A stretch of 64,000 nt of DNA from Desulfovulcanus ferrireducens (GTDB taxonomy: Bacteria; Desulfobacterota; Desulfovibrionia; Desulfovibrionales; Desulfonatronovibrionaceae): contig NZ_JAGUQP010000013.1 in the NCBI RefSeq assembly GCF_018704065.1, positions 1 to 64,000 of the forward strand, given 5' to 3'. The notes below the pieces were generated by a model that was not told the DNA's origin, did no database searches, and was given only the letters and a program-made list of their open reading frames with translations. Positions 58,909 to 64,000 of the stretch are shown in pieces. Made by a program: the position numbers and the translations under genes. Every line of letters begins with the position of its first letter. The first letter of the stretch is position 1.

Positions 58909-60570
58909 TCAGAACCGGTCTTTGGCCCGGTCATATTTTTTATTCTTATAAGCAACATAACCAGACAAAATTAAAAAATCAGGGTCGTCAATGTAGTATC
59001 TGGGCCATCTTTGCTCTATATATTCAACGATATCTAAGGCCTGCTTGAAAAATTCAAGTTGTTTTAGGCTCTTGGCTAAGCCCACTGCTGCTTGCTGTGC
59101 TATACGATGGTCAGGATATTTTTGAATAATATGCTGAAATTCATCAGCAGCCTTTTGATAATCTTTTTTTTGAAAATAAAAATCAGCCCAATAAAAATAG
59201 GTCAGGGGAATATCAGGATCATAAGGATATTTTTTGCGCAAAAGATTAAAATAGGCCCGCGCTTCCGGGATGTTGCCAACTGCCAGGTGGACATAACCTA
59301 AATTGAGCAAGGCAGAAGGGAGTCTAGGTGATTTGGGGTCATAATTTATGGCTCGTTCATAGGCTTCGACAACTTGGGAAAAACTTTCCTTCAGGTTATT
59401 GTGGTTTATTTGAAAAAGGAGATCAGCATATGTATAAAGTACTTCTTCCTTGAGTTCTTCAGGGAGGCGCGGGTCACTAACCAAGGGGGCTAGCGTTTCC
59501 ATCGCAGCATCTAGTTCACCATTGGCAATAGCTGCCCTAATGTTGGTGAGCATGCTTTGATAATCAGGTTGCGCAGTTGCGTTTTGGTCTGCACCTCTTG
59601 GTGCTTGGTTTGTTTTTGTTGTTGCGGTGGTTGTGTTCTCTGGTGCTGTTGCTTGACTGGAATTGGGTGGGACAGCTGTTGTGTCAGGGATTTGTTGAAC
59701 GGGCACCTGTGTTTTACTTTTTGGTTGCTCCTTTGGAACACTGGGCTTCTCTGTTTCAACGGGGGCTTTCACTTCTTGAGCAGATCGAGGACGTATGGTC
59801 TGGGCTTGGTCTGGAGGAACTCTTTTTATTTTAGCCTTGAGTTTATAAGGTACTTCTTTTTTGAGCTGGCTAGGTGTTTTGGAGACAGTTGCGTTTGTCA
59901 CCTTGGTTGGTTTTGGAACCGGTGTTATGGGCTTGGATACAGGTGTGGTAGATGCGTTGTGTTCTGGTTGCTCTGGAGGTTTTGGTTTGGCCTGAATTTT
60001 TCGTTTGATAGCCCCTGGTTTGGTTTTTGGTGTGTGAGCCTGGGCAGAGTCAGGAGCGGGCTTTGGAGTAGACTTTGGCTGTGTTTTGGTCGTACTTGTC
60101 GATTTTTTTTGCCTCTTGGTTTCCTTGGGCTTTTGTGGCGGAGACCATTTGGCTCCCAAAGGGTCGTAAAAGATATCCAGGACGATTTTTTTCTCTTTGG
60201 CGAGGTTGAAGGTGATAAAGCCAAAATTGGGATGTTTCGTGATAATTTCAATACCGTTTTTGGAAATAATGATTTTTTCCACCAAACGAGAAAAGGATAG
60301 GTCAACAGGGGTTGGTTTAAGTTCCTTTTTCCATATATCCGGTGGTAAAAAAAGGGTGAGTTGTTTTTTTGCTGTTCTCTCTAATTTGAATTCTGGTATT
60401 TTTTGGTCAAGCTTAAAGACGATTCGTTCATTTTGAGGGTGTTTGCCCCAATAATAGATCAAGGCAGCGCATTGTTTTGGGAGCAGGCTTCCCCAAAGAA
60501 ATATCCCCAAGACCACGATAAAAAAGAGGGGGACTGATTTTATTCTATAATGCAAGTTAGCTACTGCCAT
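58909..60570 (-). CDS. N-terminal part of a Pro-rich TPR envelope protein, ended by an in-frame TGA
   Basis: A 553-residue product. Residues 13-35 form a signal anchor. Residues 40-150 form a strand-rich domain (ERIVFKLDQKIPEFKLER) resembling AMIN-type domains. A long Pro/Lys/Thr-rich linker (about 155-325) follows, then TPR repeats from 340. The ORF stops at TGA 58909-58911 in the middle of a TPR helix (YDRAKDRF), and the next 431 codons continue in frame. AAGGTAAAG precedes ATG 60570. It may be involved in the cell envelope or motility. Confidence 0.8.
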   Translation of the reverse strand: MAVANLHYRIKSVPLFFIVVLGIFLWGSLLPKQCAALIYYWGKHPQNERIVFKLDQKIPEFKLERTAKKQLTLFLPPDIWKKELKPTPVDLSFSRLVEKIIISKNGIEIITKHPNFGFITFNLAKEKKIVLDIFYDPLGAKWSPPQKPKETKRQKKSTSTTKTQPKSTPKPAPDSAQAHTPKTKPGAIKRKIQAKPKPPEQPEHNASTTPVSKPITPVPKPTKVTNATVSKTPSQLKKEVPYKLKAKIKRVPPDQAQTIRPRSAQEVKAPVETEKPSVPKEQPKSKTQVPVQQIPDTTAVPPNSSQATAPENTTTATTKTNQAPRGADQNATAQPDYQSMLTNIRAAIANGELDAAMETLAPLVSDPRLPEELKEEVLYTYADLLFQINHNNLKESFSQVVEAYERAINYDPKSPRLPSALLNLGYVHLAVGNIPEARAYFNLLRKKYPYDPDIPLTYFYWADFYFQKKDYQKAADEFQHIIQKYPDHRIAQQAAVGLAKSLKQLEFFKQALDIVEYIEQRWPRYYIDDPDFLILSGYVAYKNKKYDRAKDRF

Positions 60571-60667
60571 TCTTTACCTTGAAACTATTGGTGAAAATTG
60601 AGGTCATTTTCCTATGTAGTTTTTAATACTCAAAGTTTAAAATTGTATGCAATTTTTAGGCAAAAGA

Positions 60668-61660
60668 TTAGGGTATTTTTTTCTTTTTTAATTTTTCAAT
60701 CAATGTGGTTCTCTTGATACCCAGGATTTCAGCCGCCTTATTTTTAACTCCCTGGGCCTGTTTCAGGGCTTCGATGAGCAGGTTTTCTTCAATCTTATCT
60801 AAAAAATCCTTTAAATTCATCTTGTTGCTTTGCATGTCTTTAAGTCGGGGCCAGGCAAAGGCCGAAGTTTTTGGTTTTGGTTTAATCCCTGTGGCCTCAA
60901 GAAGTTTTATTGGTAAGTCTTCTGGTTGAATTTCTGTGTTTTCACACAGGATAGTCAGCCGTTCCATGAAGTTTTCCAGTTCCCGGACATTACCCGGCCA
61001 GGGATAATTTAGTAAGAGGTCCTTGGCGGCAGGAGAAATAGACATGTTCTCACGCCCTTTTTGCGCGCAGAATTTTTCAAGAAAATATTCGGCTAAAATT
61101 AGAATATCTTCTCCCCTCTCTCTTAAAGGGGGCAGGCTAATCGGAATGACATTGAGGCGATAAAAAAGATCTTCGCGAAATGTTCCTTTGGCTACCTCTT
61201 TTTCTAAGTCTCTGTTAGTAGCAGCGACAATGCGTACATCAACTTTTTGGGTTTTAGTTCCTCCGACTCGCTCAAATTCTTTTTCTTGAATAACCCTTAA
61301 AATTTTTACTTGGAGACTAAGGTCCATTTCCCCGATTTCATCTAAAAAGACGGTGCCTCCGTTGGCCAGTTCAAACCTGCCGGCTCTGGATCTGATAGCA
61401 TGGGTAAACGCACCCTTTTCATGGCCGAAGAGTTCGGACTCTAAGAGATCTTTAGGAATAGCGCCACAATTTATAGGCACAAAAGGTTGATTTGCCCTGG
61501 GACTATTCCTATGAAGAGCCCGGACAAGCAATTCTTTTCCTGTCCCTGATTCTCCAGTAACCAGGACAGTAGTATCTGTTGGGGCAACTTTAGCCAGGAT
61601 TTTAAATACTTCTTGCAGGGCAGGGCTTTGGCCGATAATGCCTGTTGTATCAAGTGACAT
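60668..61660 (-). CDS. Sigma-54-dependent transcriptional activator without receiver domain
   Basis: A 330-residue bacterial enhancer-binding protein. The AAA+ domain starts at the N-terminus: GESGTGKE (Walker A, residue 36), [15 protein letters not shown] (sigma-54 contact loop, with His where GAFTGA has Gly), FLDEIGEM (Walker B) and [12 protein letters not shown] Fis-type helix-turn-helix ends the protein ([20 protein letters not shown]). The missing N-terminal receiver means it is controlled by other means or by level. It ends 97 bases upstream of the split TPR gene on the same strand. Confidence 0.93.
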   Translation of the reverse strand: MSLDTTGIIGQSPALQEVFKILAKVAPTDTTVLVTGESGTGKELLVRALHRNSPRANQPFVPINCGAIPKDLLESELFGHEKGAFTHAIRSRAGRFELANGGTVFLDEIGEMDLSLQVKILRVIQEKEFERVGGTKTQKVDVRIVAATNRDLEKEVAKGTFREDLFYRLNVIPISLPPLRERGEDILILAEYFLEKFCAQKGRENMSISPAAKDLLLNYPWPGNVRELENFMERLTILCENTEIQPEDLPIKLLEATGIKPKPKTSAFAWPRLKDMQSNKMNLKDFLDKIEENLLIEALKQAQGVKNKAAEILGIKRTTLIEKLKKKKIP

Positions 61661-61738
61661 AATCGCTCCTGGATTTTATTTAGTTAATATTTGTTGCTGT
61701 CAAAATAATGACAGAAAGTCAACACCTGAGTTTCCTAA

Positions 61739-62458
61739 ATGAATAAAAATAAATTATTTTTACCAAAAGACTGTATCCGGGCCCGTTTCGTACGCCGCAT
61801 AAAACGTTTTACCATCCTGGCCTCAAAAGATGGACAGGATATTTGGGCGCACACAAATAATTCGGGCTCTATGCTGGGTCTGCTTAAGCCTGGTCGGACT
61901 TTACTGCTGTCACCAGCTAAGAATCCAAAGCGCAAATTGCCATATACATTGGAGCTTATCTATATGGGGCACTTCTGGGTAGGAGTAAATACTTCGGTGC
62001 CAAATAAAATGCTTAAGATTATTTGGGAAAATAAGTTGATTCCTGAATGGGCTGTTTATGAGCGCTTTATTCCTGAGGCGAGACTGAACCAGAGCCGGCT
62101 AGATGCTAAACTAGAGGGGCGGGGGGGCGTTTTGTGGGTCGAGGCCAAAAATGTAACCTTGGTTGAAGATGATGTGGCCTATTTCCCGGATGCCCAAAGT
62201 GAGCGAGCCAGAAAGCATTTGCGTGAGTTAATCGGGCTTGCTAAAAAGGGACACCAGGTAGCCTGCTTTTATCTTATCCAAAGACCTGACTGTAACTGCT
62301 TTGGTCCAGCTGATTTTATTGACCCGGAATTTGCCAAACTTTTTTGGCAGGCTATAAAAGCCGGGGTTAAAATGTATCCTTTTCAGGCGGTTGTTGACGA
62401 GCAGGGAATAGCTTTGGGTAAAAGACTTAGTTTAGTTGAGAATGGAGCTATTTATTAA
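61739..62458 (+). CDS. sfsA: SfsA-family protein (sugar fermentation stimulation protein)
   Basis: A 239-residue protein with the SfsA layout: an N-terminal OB-like part (RARFVRRIKRFTIL, AHTNNSGSMLGLL) and a nuclease-like core (WVEAKNVTLVEDDVAYFPDA, SERARKHLREL). The core shows the E-x-K-like EAK. SfsA proteins bind DNA and may act as nucleases. It is divergent from the sigma-54 activator gene. Confidence 0.92.
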   Translation: MNKNKLFLPKDCIRARFVRRIKRFTILASKDGQDIWAHTNNSGSMLGLLKPGRTLLLSPAKNPKRKLPYTLELIYMGHFWVGVNTSVPNKMLKIIWENKLIPEWAVYERFIPEARLNQSRLDAKLEGRGGVLWVEAKNVTLVEDDVAYFPDAQSERARKHLRELIGLAKKGHQVACFYLIQRPDCNCFGPADFIDPEFAKLFWQAIKAGVKMYPFQAVVDEQGIALGKRLSLVENGAIY

Positions 62459-62838
62459 AAAAGAGGCAATCATCTGTAACACCTATAAATAAAAAGAGAA
62501 TTTTTTAAATTTGGTTATGGAAACAAGTTTCTCTTAAGAGGCGTAATATAGCTGGAGCATTTGGTTAGCTCTACGACAAGTAAACACAAGTTTTTCAATC
62601 AAGATTAGACAGCTTGTCGGGGGCGACAAGGGGGCAAAATGGTGGATAATATAGCCTGTATTATTTTTTACGTGAATGTTCCCAGAGGGCAGCATCAAAG
62701 TCGTCTAACTAAGTCCAGAAGAGCTTTTCTGAACTACCTAAAATACCTATTTTAATTCAGTTAGATACAGCAAATTATGAAGTTTAGTTATTAAAAGGAA
62801 TGGAAGGCTTCAGTGGTTATTTTTGTGGAATGGCTACT
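62459..62838. other. Gene-free A+T-rich stretch downstream of sfsA
   Basis: About 380 bases. I found no repeat copy and no gene. Small inverted repeats (CAGAAGAGCTTTTCTG near 62714) are weak. A TTGGTTAGCTC string near 62560 looks like a tRNA D-arm but has no supporting arms. Confidence 0.5.
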
Positions 62839-63648
62839 CTAATCCCAGTCTTGATATACTTTGAGATATTTAGCAAGGGTTGAACTTTTTGAGGATATAA
62901 AAAAATTTATCTGATTGGAGTACTTATCGAAGATAAATTTTAAATATTCCTCAATTTTTATAGTTCTGCTTTTTAAGTTTGTCGCATGGATTTTGCCTTC
63001 TTCGTCAGATGGAAAGAAGTGTCCTCTATCATCTAAATCGACACCACACAGCACAATAGTTTTAAAATCTGCTTTGATAGCGAAATCAATAGCTGTGCTT
63101 AACGAACCTTTAACATGAATAAGTCCATTTTTAATAAAGTTTTTATTAAGAAAGTATAAGTAAGGCAAAGAATTTTTTGTTCTTACTACTGTATAAAAAA
63201 GTTTATGGTATAGTAGTCTATCTCCAAGTTTTTTTTGTATCCACTCACGCATAAAGGCATATTCTTTTTTATTTAAATATCTTAAAGTTAAATCGCTTGT
63301 TACGTAAATGGTGTTCTTTGATGTTTCTAATCTTTTCTCAATCCCTAAAGCCCAACGTCGAAACTTTTCTTTGTCACGAATATATTCAAACATATATATG
63401 TCAGGAGTAAAATGATGTAGAGTAAACAAATTCAGCCCAAGCGAATCAAACTGCGACACATGCTTAAACTTTTCATTATTTATTTCCAATATAGATTTTC
63501 CAGTTCCAAAAATAAAAATTTTTTTTGATTTTGGGGTGTAATTTTTAAGGCTTAGTTTTTTATAAGGATATTTTTTGAGAGAAGAAAAGTATTTGATAAC
63601 TCTCCTGGAGTGATCCAAAATATCTCTAAATGTAGAATATTTTTTCAT
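62839..63648 (-). CDS. Putative surface-polysaccharide enzyme, CstI/DUF115-like
   Basis: A 269-residue protein with GTGKSILEINNEKF near residue 48 (a nucleotide/sugar-binding loop like GxGxSL) and KGSLSTAIDFAIKADFKTIVLCGVDLDDRGHFF near 180, as in DUF115/MptE-like and sialyltransferase-like glycan enzymes. I cannot choose among them. No signal peptide is seen. The coding sequence is A+T-rich. It lies at the edge of what may be a polysaccharide locus. Confidence 0.65.
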   Translation of the reverse strand: MKKYSTFRDILDHSRRVIKYFSSLKKYPYKKLSLKNYTPKSKKIFIFGTGKSILEINNEKFKHVSQFDSLGLNLFTLHHFTPDIYMFEYIRDKEKFRRWALGIEKRLETSKNTIYVTSDLTLRYLNKKEYAFMREWIQKKLGDRLLYHKLFYTVVRTKNSLPYLYFLNKNFIKNGLIHVKGSLSTAIDFAIKADFKTIVLCGVDLDDRGHFFPSDEEGKIHATNLKSRTIKIEEYLKFIFDKYSNQINFFISSKSSTLAKYLKVYQDWD

Positions 63649-63834
63649 GTATACCTCAATAAAACAAAATTGGTAATAAATATGCCAAGTTATTTGCTAA
63701 GTAGATTGTTCATGCAATTTAAAAAAGAATGCTTTTTTGGAGTTATTAATATTTATGTAACGATGAAGTTTGAACTTGTTAACGAGGTAGTGTGAGATTA
63801 AGGAATTAAGATATTAATCCCTTTAATTTTTATC

Positions 63835-64000
63835 TTATAGAGTCCATCCGTCATCAATTATTATATTCTGGCCGTTAACATATCGAGACATATCAGAAAG
63901 CAAATAAATTAGAGAGCCTTTTAAATCTTCACAATTTAACAGCCCCTTAGATAAACCATACTGATTATACTTTTTTACAAAAATATCAGGCTGATTATCA
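63835..64000 (-). CDS. Short-chain dehydrogenase/reductase, C-terminal part (truncated by window end)
   Basis: The last 55 codons of a minus-strand gene that runs off the window. The end reads GSLIYLLSDMSRYVNGQNIIIDDGWTL, the typical C-terminus of SDR-family oxidoreductases of the FabG-like type. Only this part is visible, so substrate is unknown. It may belong with the polysaccharide-type gene next to it. Confidence 0.8.
   Translation of the reverse strand, partial: DNQPDIFVKKYNQYGLSKGLLNCEDLKGSLIYLLSDMSRYVNGQNIIIDDGWTL

Noticed and set aside
58870-58911. Selenocysteine reading of the TGA in the TPR gene
   Set aside because: A stem-loop of plausible spacing follows, but the position is inside a structural TPR helix with no redox motif, and no Sec machinery is in the window. 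A point mutation is simpler. It is noted as an alternative only.
59557-60300. 247-residue Cys/Trp/Phe-rich plus-strand ORF
   Set aside because: It is the antisense image of the Pro/Lys/Thr-rich linker of the TPR gene; the composition follows from that.
62540-62640. tRNA-like string near 62560
   Set aside because: A GGTTAGCTC D-arm-like piece is present, but no acceptor stem, anticodon arm or TTCRA loop can be built around it.

Overview
The window looks like an origin-proximal piece of the chromosome of an A+T-rich, Gram-negative sulfate-reducer-type bacterium, most likely in or near Desulfovibrionales (Desulfobacterota). This is inferred from gene content: lipopolysaccharide precursor genes, a DUF39/COG1900 homocysteine-synthesis protein, a PurH reduced to the AICAR-transformylase half, a DUF4911-type protein, lipoprotein/CoaBC and ParABS neighbourhoods, and rich two-component signalling. 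No rRNA, tRNA, CRISPR array, prophage or intact transposase was recognised.

Layout. 1-6 kb: CDF metal transporter, LysM lipoprotein, small lipoprotein, coaBC and an unknown partner. 6-11 kb: UDP-glucuronate epimerase-like gene, a perfect parS site, parA, a zinc-ribbon protein on the other strand, parB and the heptose-7-phosphate kinase. 11-12 kb: minus-strand feoA-like, small CxxCxxC membrane protein and HsdR_N-like genes. 12-23 kb: carB, purF, kdsD, YkgJ-like, penicillin-binding protein 1A, Trm112-like and TatD. 23-27 kb: a tightly packed minus-strand unit of DUF39 homocysteine synthase, LarE-like sulfur transferase, M24 peptidase and DUF4911-like gene. 27-35 kb: dnaA-dnaN-gyrB-gyrA, divergent from that unit. 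35-41 kb (minus): purA-holB-glgB-malQ. 41-46 kb (minus): solute-binding protein, hybrid histidine kinase and REC-PAS-GGDEF regulator. 46-57 kb: MltF-like lytic transglycosylase, AICAR transformylase, RNB exoribonuclease, coaX, eno, folD and MEMO. 57.6-64 kb: a TPR envelope gene split by an in-frame TGA, a sigma-54 activator without receiver domain, sfsA, a surface-polysaccharide-type gene and the 3' end of an SDR gene.

How the genes work together. The core content is chromosome replication and segregation (dnaA, dnaN, gyrAB, parABS, holB), purine/pyrimidine and folate metabolism (carB, purF, purH-type, purA, folD), CoA synthesis (coaBC, coaX), LPS/peptidoglycan building (hldA, kdsD, epimerase, PBP1A, MltF) and glycogen (glgB, malQ).

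The most unusual content lies between the genes. Nearly every long gap holds short non-coding repeats with terminal inverted repeats. I distinguish four families (called A, B, C and D here): A (about 100-350 bp, nine copies, two end types), B (about 140-155 bp, four copies, cattgcga-type), C (about 147 bp, two copies plus a fragment) and D (about 130 bp, two copies). One A copy has a perfect 8-bp target duplication and a second has a 7/8 match. One A copy is split by a B copy. One D copy supplies the last 14 codons and the stop of a protein gene. The second point of interest is the LarE-like/DUF39 gene pair, which suggests a dedicated sulfur-delivery step for homocysteine synthesis.
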